Assembly (NCBI GenBank): GCA_028698875.1
Contig: JAQVVR010000003.1
Span: forward strand, 80,470-144,469
Direction of reading: 5' to 3'
Length of the DNA: 64,000 bases
Source: Candidatus Izemoplasmatales bacterium
GTDB taxonomy: Bacteria; Bacillota_I; Bacilli_A; Izemoplasmatales; Hujiaoplasmataceae
How positions within the stretch are numbered: position 1 is the stretch's first letter; the number at the start of each line of letters is the position of its first letter. A program made the translations under genes and the position numbers. The notes beneath the pieces are model-generated. The model did not search any database, was not told where the DNA came from, and was given only the letters and a program-made list of their open reading frames with translations. This document shows, one piece after another, positions 15,929 to 24,531 of the stretch.

Positions 15929-16177
15929 AAAAAACCATCCGATTGGAAGATCCTATGAGGGGTGGCATCATGAAGTAATATTTGGGAGTGTTTGCCGGAT
16001 CATCGGACTTTCCGTCTTGATGTATCCCAAGCAACGCATTCTAGTAAAATACTTGTATAACACTTATAAAGAATTCATCGGTCGGTTTAGACGAACCGGC
16101 GTGTCAAAGGAAAACCCATCGCCTAAATCCCCGTTCGTTTGGTACCTTATTTCCTCCCTTCTTAATCCCGTAATATC
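15929..16177 (-). promoter_or_regulatory. Long structured 5' leader of hydCBA, candidate riboswitch or attenuator
   Basis: About 270 nt separate the predicted transcription start from hydC, with no credible ORF. On the minus strand I see: (a) ACGAAC...GTTCGT (16133-16138 with 16091-16096) enclosing GGCG...CGCC; (b) TTGGGA...TCCCAA (16025-16030 with 15982-15987) enclosing a hairpin with CATC/GATG and GAC/GTC around a GGAAA loop (16001-16022); (c) TCCGAT inside hairpin b (16002-16007) that can instead pair with ATCGGA (15938-15943), which is followed within 10 nt by six T (15929-15934). Competing helices ending in a U-run are the layout of a transcription attenuator. I do not recognise a known class. 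Confidence 0.5.
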
Positions 16178-16184
16178 TATGTTC

Positions 16185-16213
16185 ATTATATAGTCAAGCG
16201 GCCCAGTTGTCAA
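16185..16213 (-). promoter_or_regulatory. Promoter of the hydrogenase operon
   Basis: Minus-strand TTGACA (16208-16213), exactly 17 bp, then TATAAT (16185-16190): a consensus sigma-A promoter. The transcript would start near 16177. Confidence 0.85.
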
Positions 16214-16329
16214 GGTCAGAAAGACCACAGATTTTCATTCTCAACCCAAATATTGTTAGATTTCGTATCAATATTTATTTCTTGCTGTCATTAGCTGTCT
16301 TTTTTGATACAATAAAGTTAGGTGATAAC

Positions 16330-17061
16330 ATGATCAACCCTCCATCTTTTGGTAATATTCATAACCCATCTTCTTTGGCATACCAAAGTATTGGTACGCA
16401 AAAAGAAAAAACACTTCATCGCGCTATTAAGTACTACTTTTCCAGCGATGAAGCTACTCATGAATTTAAAATTGGTCATTATATCGTCGACATTTTTTTC
16501 GATGGGGCAATAATCGAAATCCAAACCGGATCATTTTTCCCTTTAAAAACCAAATTAGAAGCTCTACTTTTGAAATACCACATTACCATTGTTTATCCAA
16601 TTGTCAATCATAAAACAATCTATATGATTGACGAAATGGGAGTTCTTTCGCCAAAAAGAAATTCTCCTAGAAAGGGACAGCCATTAGCAATTGGTCAACA
16701 GCTTGCACAAATCCGCGATTTATTGTGCCATCCCAACTTGGATTTTATCATCTTTTTAGTTGATGTCGACGAATATCGTACAAAAACAATTGTCACATCG
16801 AAACATAAATCATTTGACCGAATTGACCAATATCCAAAAGGAACTCCCATCCTCTATCATTTAAATAAACGGAAAGACTACATTTCTTTACTTCCAAGCC
16901 AATTAATAAGTCCCTTCACAATGAAATCAATGCAGAAAATAACTCATTTAGGAAAAACAGCAGTCGAAGGCGTTTTGCTTGCATATCGTAAGTTAGGAAT
17001 AATTGTTTTAACTGGTAAAATTGGCCGTGCTAATCTCTACAAAATCGTTGAGTCAGATTAA
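16330..17061 (+). CDS. Uncharacterised protein with PD-(D/E)XK-like core and C-terminal winged-helix-like segment
   Basis: I do not recognise this family by name. The ATG at 16330 follows AGGTGA; the longer ORF start at 16207 would sit inside the opposing promoter and is unlikely. The resulting 243-residue protein has HEFKIGHYIVDIFFDGAIIE followed by IQTGSF about residues 42-67. A lysine, then VD, then E-x-Q about eight residues on, fits a PD-(D/E)XK nuclease-type core of the E-x-Q subtype. The last ~50 residues (MKSMQKITHLGKTAVEGVLL, then LGIIVLTGKIGRANLYKI) look like a winged-helix domain. A -10-like TACAAT lies at 16308-16313. A DNA-acting role is inference. It is monocistronic and divergent from the hydrogenase operon. 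Confidence 0.65.
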   Translation: MINPPSFGNIHNPSSLAYQSIGTQKEKTLHRAIKYYFSSDEATHEFKIGHYIVDIFFDGAIIEIQTGSFFPLKTKLEALLLKYHITIVYPIVNHKTIYMIDEMGVLSPKRNSPRKGQPLAIGQQLAQIRDLLCHPNLDFIIFLVDVDEYRTKTIVTSKHKSFDRIDQYPKGTPILYHLNKRKDYISLLPSQLISPFTMKSMQKITHLGKTAVEGVLLAYRKLGIIVLTGKIGRANLYKIVESD

Positions 17062-17095
17062 AAAGGTTATCCCTGAGATAGCCTTTTATTTTTTG
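17061..17095. terminator. Shared bidirectional terminator
   Basis: AAAAGG(T)TATC and GATA(G)CCTTTT form a stem with a 5-nt loop, flanked by an A-run on the left and TTTATTTTTT on the right. It lies at the meeting point of the plus-strand gene ending at 17061 and the sucrase gene ending at 17086. Confidence 0.75.
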
Positions 17096-18507
17096 GGATG
17101 AAAAAGTTCAGCTTGCATGTGTATCCCTTTTTTTGAATAAAAAACAATCGATTCTGATTCAGAGAAGGGATATATGGTAGAAGACAACACATACTTATCA
17201 TTAATAAAAACTTCCACCGATGACATGTCGACAAATATTTCCATTTTGACTGTTGTCAACTTGCCGATGAAACATGCTTTAATTGCACCATTATCATGAC
17301 CATTTTTACCTTTAATTGCGTGTCCCGAATGAGATCTATCGACAAAAACAGTTCCATATTCATATCTAACAATCGTTTCACACTGGTTTCCTTTACGTAT
17401 CTTAACACCAAAATCTGATTCCTCACTGATTGCGATTCGTAAAAGAAAACTACTACCTGAAAAGGTATCAAAACTGATTTCCTCTTTGATAAAACAATCG
17501 ACTTTAGCTTTTTGTGAGTCAAAAGCGGCGTATATTTCCTTCGCCGGTTTCTGATAAAGTGTCGCATCAATAATGGAAATCTCTCTAGGAATAGTCATCA
17601 TCCCCGCCCACCCATGTCCAAGTTTTGCGGTTGGAATCGTTCTCCCCCATGACTGCATCCAAGCAATTAAAATAATTCTGCCATCGGGTGAAATAACGGT
17701 CTGAGGTGCATAAAAATCTGCCCCCGAATCGATTTTAACTGTCATCGATGTCGCTGTGAATGTGCCTTGATTTAGGTTGGCATTGCCAATTTCAATAAAG
17801 CTAATATGCTCTTTGACGATGGAATTATTGGTTTTCTTTTCATCAATAACATTATATATTAACAAATCAGTTTTCTTCCCTATAATTAGGTCAGGGCATT
17901 CAAAAATCCCCATTGTCCGTAATCCCTCAGAACGGATACTGCCTATAAAGTTAAATTCCCATTGGTTTTTGCTTTTATATAACGCAATTTGCCTTCCGCA
18001 CTTATATCCGGCCCCAATGACGGCATAGATCTCATTGTCAACCACAAATATTTTCGGATCTCGAAATGACATTCTTCCAGAAAATGGAGGTCGATTGGTG
18101 GCATTGATTGCCGGTTTTGCCATCTTTTCAAAATGAATCCCATCACGACTAAAAGCGATAAGTTGTTGGCTTTTTGTATATGATACTCCAGTATACATCA
18201 ACCACATCATTTCTTCTCTTACAATTGCAGAACCAGAAAAGCAACCCAGAAAGCGTTCATATTTTGTGTTTGGCCGCAAAGCAATTGGTAAATTAGTCCA
18301 AGTCACAAGGTCTTTGCTTTGTGCATGGCCCCAACTCATTTTACCCCATCTTGCCGCTTTAGGATTATATTGATAAAATAAATGCCAAGTTCCATGAAAA
18401 TAACAAAAACCATTGGGATCATTTAACCATCCGTAAGGAGCAGAAAAATGATATAGCGGTTTATACATGGGGTTAACATGTGAGATTTGGTTTATTTTAA
18501 GCATCAT
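17086..18507 (-). CDS. GH32 sucrose-6-phosphate hydrolase / fructosidase
   Basis: A 473-residue glycoside hydrolase family 32 enzyme. The nucleophile motif is GWLNDPNGF about residues 26-34, the RDP motif is SFRDPKIF about 149-156, and the acid/base motif is FECPDLI about 200-206. A beta-sandwich domain follows, with VEVFINDKYVLSSTIYPF near the end. There is no signal peptide, so it acts in the cytoplasm, most likely on sucrose-6-phosphate or short fructans. No PTS or sugar transporter is adjacent. Its start overlaps the end of the upstream Cys-cluster gene by 4 nt, so the two are probably translated together. ScrB/SacA is the nearest named function, but free sucrose or fructan as substrate cannot be ruled out. 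Confidence 0.85.
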   Translation of the reverse strand: MMLKINQISHVNPMYKPLYHFSAPYGWLNDPNGFCYFHGTWHLFYQYNPKAARWGKMSWGHAQSKDLVTWTNLPIALRPNTKYERFLGCFSGSAIVREEMMWLMYTGVSYTKSQQLIAFSRDGIHFEKMAKPAINATNRPPFSGRMSFRDPKIFVVDNEIYAVIGAGYKCGRQIALYKSKNQWEFNFIGSIRSEGLRTMGIFECPDLIIGKKTDLLIYNVIDEKKTNNSIVKEHISFIEIGNANLNQGTFTATSMTVKIDSGADFYAPQTVISPDGRIILIAWMQSWGRTIPTAKLGHGWAGMMTIPREISIIDATLYQKPAKEIYAAFDSQKAKVDCFIKEEISFDTFSGSSFLLRIAISEESDFGVKIRKGNQCETIVRYEYGTVFVDRSHSGHAIKGKNGHDNGAIKACFIGKLTTVKMEIFVDMSSVEVFINDKYVLSSTIYPFSESESIVFYSKKGIHMQAELFHPKK

Positions 18508-19931
18508 AAATCGTCCTTATGATTCGTTTTCTTTTCTAATTTATACATATAAAATTGAATCTCATTTTTAAAAACATTTTTCCATGACTTTCCCGTTGGA
18601 ACTGTTTTTGAACAAGGCATAAATGAAACATAGCCAGGATGTTTTTCATCGCAAAATCCTGGGTCCTTTACACCAAAGTAATGAGGGTGTTCCAACGCGT
18701 TGTCATTAAAAAGACCGATTAATGGAAATTGCCAACATGATGCTGGTTTAAACTTCCATGGATGATAACCCTTATCAGTGGCAACTTTTTGTAATGAACA
18801 TTCCCCATTGGTATATGCAAAAATACATTTTGTATGTAAAAAATGTGATGGAAAATCATTTGCAGTATACTCGTGGAAGACACGAATAGTTCGCTTACCA
18901 TGGAACAGAAAACCCCATTCACCAGTTTCCGTGAAATTAGGTGGAATCTGTTGGAAATACTCTGGATAACGGATAATTATATCTTTAATTTGCACTTCCT
19001 CGGCCGCAGTAATATATACACCATCATAACAACATCTGCCATCGCAATGAGCACAGTCCATCAAATTCATATATGGTTCATCGGGCAATTTAGCAAACAG
19101 TAGTGAGTCCTGTTGTATCTGATATTCTTGAATGGGCTTCAAGTATTTATTCATCCATCCAATAAAGTCATTTCCGGTTGTTAAATCACCAATTTGATTG
19201 TGATGACGAGCAAAAAAATCACTAATAAGAAAAAACCCGGCTTTAACCCCTTCACATCTAAGAACTAGTTTTACAATTAAATCAATAATTAAGACTTGAT
19301 AATTATCGTCGTAACATCCATTTAGTAAAGTCGCAATATATGCCAACGCTTTTAACCCAGTATATGAATTTTGATCTATATTATCAATTAACGGTTGTGC
19401 AAATTCAAAATCAAACGCTTGTTTTAAGTAGGTTTTTGCTATTAGAATATATGCCGAAGAAAGCGCAATTAAAAACGTATCTTTATTCCTTTTTGCGGAT
19501 GTCAAACAGTTCAATAAGTGGTCGGGAGAAAACCCTTCTCCGAAACGGGATAGCGCCAGTTCGCGACATATAGTACCATATGCATTTATTCTTGGACATT
19601 CAATAGTATCACTTGGACGCAACCCCGCCTCATAATATTCAAACGCCTCCATAATTTTTCCGCTAGCAGTTAATAAATTTGCATGAGTAATATTAGCAAA
19701 ATCGACAGCTTCTTGATCATCAATGATATATTTGGTAAATGACATAGCTATTTTTGTAGCATATTCAAGATTGCCAATCCCGATGAGACCTTCAACCATC
19801 AAACTATGATACGATATCCCAGGACTCTTTTTCATTAATGAGATGGCTAGCTGAATTGCGTAATTGTTTTTATCCGCTCTCAGCGTTGTTATTAATTCTT
19901 CATATTCTTTTTTCCATCCATTTTGTTTCAT
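18504..19931 (-). CDS. Protein with TPR-like N-terminus and YkgJ-type Cys-cluster domain
   Basis: A 475-residue protein. The first ~250 residues are helical with repeats of about 35 residues, suggestive of TPR-type packing. From about residue 288, DCAHCDGRCCYDGVYITAAE matches the CxxCxxxCC start of the YkgJ-like (zinc/iron-chelating) domain, with later cysteines in HTKCIFAYTNGECSLQ, ASCWQFPL, GFCDEKHPG and MPCSK. These clusters are thought to bind Zn or Fe-S; the function is unknown. AGGAG precedes the ATG. It is the first gene of a two-gene unit with the GH32 enzyme, an unusual pairing. A role as a modification enzyme or sensor would be guesswork. Confidence 0.65.
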   Translation of the reverse strand: MKQNGWKKEYEELITTLRADKNNYAIQLAISLMKKSPGISYHSLMVEGLIGIGNLEYATKIAMSFTKYIIDDQEAVDFANITHANLLTASGKIMEAFEYYEAGLRPSDTIECPRINAYGTICRELALSRFGEGFSPDHLLNCLTSAKRNKDTFLIALSSAYILIAKTYLKQAFDFEFAQPLIDNIDQNSYTGLKALAYIATLLNGCYDDNYQVLIIDLIVKLVLRCEGVKAGFFLISDFFARHHNQIGDLTTGNDFIGWMNKYLKPIQEYQIQQDSLLFAKLPDEPYMNLMDCAHCDGRCCYDGVYITAAEEVQIKDIIIRYPEYFQQIPPNFTETGEWGFLFHGKRTIRVFHEYTANDFPSHFLHTKCIFAYTNGECSLQKVATDKGYHPWKFKPASCWQFPLIGLFNDNALEHPHYFGVKDPGFCDEKHPGYVSFMPCSKTVPTGKSWKNVFKNEIQFYMYKLEKKTNHKDDL

Positions 19932-20002
19932 TAAAGCATCTCCTGACTATATAAAAGAATTATATCATTGAAAAACGCATATTTGGATTAGACGAATATC
20001 GA

Positions 20003-21418
20003 TTATTTAGCATTGTCCCATGCCGTTTCAAGAATTTTGATGGCCGTGTCTATTGACGTGTTACTTAAACCCGAGTATCCCATGACAAGCATAGCTTTGG
20101 GAATGGATGCGGATATACTTTGATAATAATCGGAAACGCCATAGACAATTACCCCAGATTTTAACGCTGTTCTTATTAGCTCGGTTTCGGTCATCCCGTT
20201 ACTAATTCTCATGATAAAATGCAATCCCGCATCGGAATTATTAATCTCAAGGTACTCATTTAAGGTACTGTTTGTCAAAGCTTTAATCAAATAATCCCGT
20301 CGATTTTTATATACTTTTCTCATTCTGTTTAGATGACGTTCAAAAAAACCATCGTCAAGGAAACGAGCAAGGATGGCTTGTTCAAAACTAGGAACACTAC
20401 ATGCATACGAACTAAATGATTCCCGGAAGTGAACAATCATGTTTCTTGGTAAAACCATATAACCAATCCGCAAAGATGGGGCTAGTGATTTTGAAAAGGA
20501 ATTGAAATAGATGACTTTTCCCAAACGATCAAGTCCTTGCAAGGCGGGAATCGGCAATCCTGAAAATCGAAATTCACTATCATAGTCGTCTTCTAATATA
20601 AGCCTGTTTTTCCCTTTTTCAGCCCATTTAAGCAACTCTAGGCGTCTACCAACTGGCATAACAATTCCTAAAGGAAATTGATGCGAAGGCGTAATATGAA
20701 TCACTGATGCTTGGCTTTTTTCTAATTCATCACACCGTAAACCTTGCTCATCCAGAGAAATTGGGATGGTTTTAACCTCGTGACTTTTGAATGTACGGGC
20801 AATTTTCCCATATCCGGGATTTTCCAAACCAACAATTTGGTTTTTGTCGATCATTTGAATAACTAAACCAAGTAAATATTCTGATCCGGCTCCAATAACT
20901 ATCTGATCAGGTTCCGCTTGAATTCCCCGGTAAGAAGCCAAATATTTTGCAATCGCTTTTCGTAATCCTAAACAGCCTTGCAAATCGCTTTCATTGACTA
21001 AGGGGAAACTTGGTTGTGATAAGATCTCTTTGCTTAGTTTAATCCAAGTATCATAGGGAAAAAGATGCCAATCAATAATATTTGTCTTAAAATCATATAA
21101 AGACTTTGGACTTGATTGTTCTTCTTTATCGTCTGGGCCAAGATAAATATTTGCGTCATTTTTCTTTGCTGAAATCAAAAGCTTTTCTACATAAAATCCA
21201 CTTTTAGGGATTGATCGTAAATATCCTTCTGCCACCAATTGCTGATAGGCGTTGTCTACAGTTATTGCACTCAAACTGAGATTAGTCGCTAGTTTTCGTT
21301 TTGAAGGCATCTTCGTATTGCTAATCAATTTTCCTTCTTCTATCATCCGACGGATTCTTAGATAAAGTTGTTCATATAATGGAGTTTTTGATTGTCGATC
21401 TAAAAACATAGTCAGCAT
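20003..21418 (-). CDS. pdxR: PdxR, MocR-subfamily GntR regulator of PLP synthesis
   Basis: A 471-residue regulator with an N-terminal GntR winged helix (PLYEQLYLRIRRMIEEGKLI about residues 13-32, MPSKRKLATNL about 37-47) joined to a fold-type I aminotransferase domain. The PLP-binding lysine is likely in YFNSFSKSLAPSLRIGYM about 310-327. The gene is divergent from pdxS and separated from it by about 120 bp that contain two CTGGTAYT direct repeats. PdxR proteins activate pdxST and use PLP as co-effector, so the context settles the assignment better than the sequence alone. GGAG precedes the ATG at about 9 nt. Confidence 0.88.
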   Translation of the reverse strand: MLTMFLDRQSKTPLYEQLYLRIRRMIEEGKLISNTKMPSKRKLATNLSLSAITVDNAYQQLVAEGYLRSIPKSGFYVEKLLISAKKNDANIYLGPDDKEEQSSPKSLYDFKTNIIDWHLFPYDTWIKLSKEILSQPSFPLVNESDLQGCLGLRKAIAKYLASYRGIQAEPDQIVIGAGSEYLLGLVIQMIDKNQIVGLENPGYGKIARTFKSHEVKTIPISLDEQGLRCDELEKSQASVIHITPSHQFPLGIVMPVGRRLELLKWAEKGKNRLILEDDYDSEFRFSGLPIPALQGLDRLGKVIYFNSFSKSLAPSLRIGYMVLPRNMIVHFRESFSSYACSVPSFEQAILARFLDDGFFERHLNRMRKVYKNRRDYLIKALTNSTLNEYLEINNSDAGLHFIMRISNGMTETELIRTALKSGVIVYGVSDYYQSISASIPKAMLVMGYSGLSNTSIDTAIKILETAWDNAK

Positions 21419-21435
21419 TTCATCAGTTCTCCAAT

Positions 21436-21494
21436 CTGGTATTGTTATAATAAGCGTTTCTGGTACTTTATTTAATATCAGTTTGCACTATAAT
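21436..21494 (+). promoter_or_regulatory. pdxS promoter with two PdxR-type direct repeats
   Basis: CTGGTATT (21436-21443) and CTGGTACT (21460-21467) are direct repeats with starts 24 bp apart. A perfect TATAAT follows at 21489-21494, while the -35 position (CTTTAT) is poor. The second repeat overlaps the -35 zone, as expected for an activated promoter. Confidence 0.6.
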
Positions 21495-21541
21495 GATATA
21501 CGAAAGACGAAATAATGTCAATATTTACAGGAGGAATACGT

Positions 21542-22417
21542 ATGGAAACCAATCGTTATGTGCTTAACAAAGCCCTAGCTCAGATGTTAAAGGGGGGAGT
21601 CATAATGGATGTCACTACGCCCGAGCAAGCAAAAATCGCTGAAGCTGCAGGTGCTTGTGCAGTAATGGCTTTAGAACGAATCCCGGCGGATATTCGAGCC
21701 GCTGGCGGAGTATCACGGATGAGTGACCCAAAAATGATAAAGGCAATCCAAAATGCTGTTTCTATTCCCGTCATGGCAAAAGTACGAATCGGTCATTTTG
21801 TCGAAGCACAAATATTAGAAGCAATTGAAATTGATTATATTGATGAAAGCGAAGTTTTGTCACCAGCTGATGACATATATCATATCGATAAAACCAAATT
21901 TCAAGTTCCGTTTGTTTGTGGTGCCCGCAATCTTGGTGAAGCCTTGCGAAGGATATCTGAAGGCGCATCAATGATCAGAACCAAGGGTGAACCTGGAACT
22001 GGCGATATTATTCAAGCCGTCCGGCACATGCGTCTAATACAAAATGAAATTCGTAAGATAGGTTCACTATCAGAAGACGAACTATACGAAGCCGCAAAAG
22101 AATTATCTGTCTCATATGATTTGTTAAAATATGTTCATGAAAATCATAAATTACCGGTTGTAAATTTCGCTGCTGGCGGAATTGCCACTCCTGCCGATGC
22201 CGCCTTAATGATGCAACTGGGGGCCGAAGGTGTTTTTGTTGGATCAGGTATTTTTAAATCCGGAAATCCAGCCGCAAGAGCACAAGCGATAGTCCAAGCT
22301 GTAACCAACTATAATGACCCTCAATTACTGGCTAAAATTTCGGAAAATCTTGGTGAAGCAATGGTTGGTATCAACGAACAAGAAATTAAATTGATTATGG
22401 AAGAACGGGGAAAATAA
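21542..22417 (+). CDS. pdxS: Pyridoxal 5'-phosphate synthase lyase subunit
   Basis: A 291-residue PdxS. Highly conserved segments are [48 protein letters not shown] (active lysine in AKVRIGH), [26 protein letters not shown] and [11 protein letters not shown]. It condenses ribose 5-phosphate, glyceraldehyde 3-phosphate and ammonia into PLP. I start at the ATG at 21542 because AGGAGG lies 7 nt upstream; the longer reading from 21515 lacks a ribosome site. It is followed by pdxT after 3 nt. Confidence 0.97.
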   Translation: METNRYVLNKALAQMLKGGVIMDVTTPEQAKIAEAAGACAVMALERIPADIRAAGGVSRMSDPKMIKAIQNAVSIPVMAKVRIGHFVEAQILEAIEIDYIDESEVLSPADDIYHIDKTKFQVPFVCGARNLGEALRRISEGASMIRTKGEPGTGDIIQAVRHMRLIQNEIRKIGSLSEDELYEAAKELSVSYDLLKYVHENHKLPVVNFAAGGIATPADAALMMQLGAEGVFVGSGIFKSGNPAARAQAIVQAVTNYNDPQLLAKISENLGEAMVGINEQEIKLIMEERGK

Positions 22418-22420
22418 ATA

Positions 22421-22999
22421 ATGCCTATTGGTATTCTTGCTATCCAAGGCGCATTTCGTGAACACGAGATGACTTTGGATCGTCTTCATGTTAAGCATTT
22501 CCAAATTCGTCAAGCAAAAGATTTGGATCAGCCAATGGAAGGATTAATTCTTCCTGGTGGCGAAAGCACGACCATGGTCAAATTATTAACTGACTTAAAA
22601 CTATTTGAACCGTTATTATCTTTGATTACTTCTGGACTTCCAGTATTTGGAACATGTGCGGGATTGTTACTGCTAGCAAAACAAATATCCGGAACTGACA
22701 AACTTGGATTTCAAACAATGTCAATTCGAGCTAAACGAAACGCTTATGGACGACAATTAGGCAGTTTTGCTTGTGAAGGTCACTTTGCTGATTTGGGAAT
22801 CATTCCTATGGTATTTATCCGCGCCCCCTATATCGATAGTATTTTTGGAAAAACAGAAATTCTCGCTATCGTTAATGACCACATCGTCGCAGCACGAGAA
22901 AATCAGCAACTTGTCACTGCTTTTCATCCCGAGTTGACAAATGATGACTCGGTACATAAATATTTTATATCCATGTGTCAAAAAAATAAGAAGTCCTAA
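22421..22999 (+). CDS. pdxT: Pyridoxal 5'-phosphate synthase glutaminase subunit
   Basis: A 192-residue class I glutamine amidotransferase. It shows GILAIQGAFREH at the N-terminus, LILPGGESTTM about residues 43-53, the catalytic cysteine in FGTCAGLLLL about 74-83, and the His/Glu dyad in TAFHPELTND near 166-175. It supplies ammonia to PdxS through a channel in the PdxST complex. The stop codon lies in the loop of a terminator hairpin shared with the convergent carboxypeptidase gene, which ends 4 nt inside this one. Confidence 0.96.
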   Translation: MPIGILAIQGAFREHEMTLDRLHVKHFQIRQAKDLDQPMEGLILPGGESTTMVKLLTDLKLFEPLLSLITSGLPVFGTCAGLLLLAKQISGTDKLGFQTMSIRAKRNAYGRQLGSFACEGHFADLGIIPMVFIRAPYIDSIFGKTEILAIVNDHIVAARENQQLVTAFHPELTNDDSVHKYFISMCQKNKKS

Positions 23000-23012
23000 T
23001 GGACTTCTTTTT
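22988..23012. terminator. Bidirectional terminator spanning two stop codons
   Basis: AAGAAGTCC, loop TAAT, GGACTTCTT then TTTTT; on the other strand the left flank supplies a T-run. The stop codons of pdxT and of the convergent M32 gene are both in or next to the loop, so the terminator overlaps coding sequence on both sides. Confidence 0.9.
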
Positions 23013-24504
23013 GTAAATAGAGTGCTGTATATTTTTCCTTAAGGTAGCGAAGGTAATACTCAGGATTGAAATCTTCGTTGGTGACTTCTTTAAGAATTTC
23101 TTTAGCAGTTTTACTTGACCCGTATTGATGAATTTTCGTTTTTAACCAAGCATTAATTTTCCCCAAAGTTGGTTCGCTAAGAATCGCTTCAATATCTAGT
23201 TCTTTTTTCATAGTGTAGTATATTTGCGCCGCAAATGCTGAGCCAAGAGCATAGGTGGGAAAATACCCAAACATCCCTTCGCTCCAATGGACGTCTTGAA
23301 GAATTCCTTCTGTATCTGTCTGTGGTTCAATTCCTAAATATTCGACCATTAATTCATTCCATATTTTTGGCAGATCATCAACGGAAATTTCTTCGGAAAA
23401 AATCCGTTTTTCCAGTTCATAGCGAACCATGACATGGAGTGAATATGTCAATTCATCAGCTTCAGTTCGAATGAATGAACGCTGAACTTTATTGATTGCG
23501 ATAATGACATCATCGACGGTAACCCCAGCAAGTTGCTCAGGAAATATCGCTTGCATATCCGCAAGATGAGTATTCCAAAACTCCTTCGACCGACCAATAA
23601 TGTTTTCATAAAACCGTGATTGTGATTCGTGTATGCCACTAGATGTTCCACCAGATAACAAAGTGTTATCCCATTTTTCATCAATTTGCTGTTCATATGT
23701 TGCATGCCCAAGTTCATGAATGGTGGAAAACACCGACGAAAACACCGTATTTTCCAAAATGTGGGTCGTCAATCTGACATCCGACGGTGAAGTGTTCCAT
23801 GTAAACGGATGAACGCTAGTTTTTAGCAATCCACGAGAACGATCAAATGCCATAATATTCATCAGTTTATCGCTGAATTGCATTTGTTTATCTTTGGGAT
23901 AGAAAGCCGTTTCAAAAGGTTTTTCTTGAGATTTTTGAGCAGCAATTACTTCTTTTACAAAGGGAACAAGTTCTGCCTTTAATAGATTAAATAATTGATC
24001 GTAATCCTTCATGGTCATATCTTCCTCAAATTCATCGAGTAAGATGTTGTATGGAAGATCATCGATACCATAATACTTTATGAAGCGTTTGTTATATTGA
24101 ATTATTTCCGCAAGATTCGTTTTGAATGAATTATAATCATTATTTGCTTTTGCGTCTTCCCAAACCACTTGAGTTAGACTTATTAATTTTTGGTATCCGA
24201 CATACTCATTTTCCGGAATCTTAACGATTTTATCTAAAGCCTTTTTGGCTTTTTTTATTTCTCTTCGAGTTACATCGTCCAATTCGTCAATTCTGGCAAA
24301 AAGCATATTGACAATCTCTTGGTATTCTGGGCAAATAATTAAACGGAAAGCCTCTTGGGATATAATTCCTAGCATTTCTGCTCGTCGTGCAAACGAACCA
24401 TGTGGTGCTTCGGTGGCTGAATCCCATCCAGTTAAATACAAAACATAATTATAGGCCTTCTGTTTAATGATTGCTTCGTGAAACTTTTGTATCATGACAT
24501 CCAT
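22996..24504 (-). CDS. M32-family metallocarboxypeptidase (carboxypeptidase Taq)
   Basis: A 502-residue zinc carboxypeptidase. The active-site motif HELGH is in STIHELGHATYEQ about residue 255-267, followed by SGIHESQSRFYENIIGRS about 285-302 and IRTEADELTYSLHVMVRYE about 342-360, all hallmarks of family M32. It removes C-terminal residues from cytoplasmic peptides. I start at the ATG at 24504, which has GGGGGAG 7 nt upstream; a TTG at 24519 would place the ribosome site inside the gene. Length is usual for the family. It is a single gene, convergent with pdxT. Confidence 0.92.
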   Translation of the reverse strand: MDVMIQKFHEAIIKQKAYNYVLYLTGWDSATEAPHGSFARRAEMLGIISQEAFRLIICPEYQEIVNMLFARIDELDDVTRREIKKAKKALDKIVKIPENEYVGYQKLISLTQVVWEDAKANNDYNSFKTNLAEIIQYNKRFIKYYGIDDLPYNILLDEFEEDMTMKDYDQLFNLLKAELVPFVKEVIAAQKSQEKPFETAFYPKDKQMQFSDKLMNIMAFDRSRGLLKTSVHPFTWNTSPSDVRLTTHILENTVFSSVFSTIHELGHATYEQQIDEKWDNTLLSGGTSSGIHESQSRFYENIIGRSKEFWNTHLADMQAIFPEQLAGVTVDDVIIAINKVQRSFIRTEADELTYSLHVMVRYELEKRIFSEEISVDDLPKIWNELMVEYLGIEPQTDTEGILQDVHWSEGMFGYFPTYALGSAFAAQIYYTMKKELDIEAILSEPTLGKINAWLKTKIHQYGSSKTAKEILKEVTNEDFNPEYYLRYLKEKYTALYLQKEVH

Positions 24505-24531
24505 AGCTTTCTCCCCCAAATTGGTTTTTAA

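Noticed and set aside
15929..16177. Possible SAM-I, TPP, T-box or Moco riboswitch in the hydrogenase leader
   Set aside because: CCGATGA..CCGGCAA recalls the SAM-I core, but the GAGGGA part and the later conserved segment are missing. The T-box GGTGGNACC, TPP CTGAGA and Moco patterns are not present. I therefore left the class open.
16207..16329. Longer N-terminus for the plus-strand PD-(D/E)XK-like gene
   Set aside because: It would begin within the opposing consensus promoter, has no ribosome site, and reads unlike the rest; the ATG at 16330 has AGGTGA.
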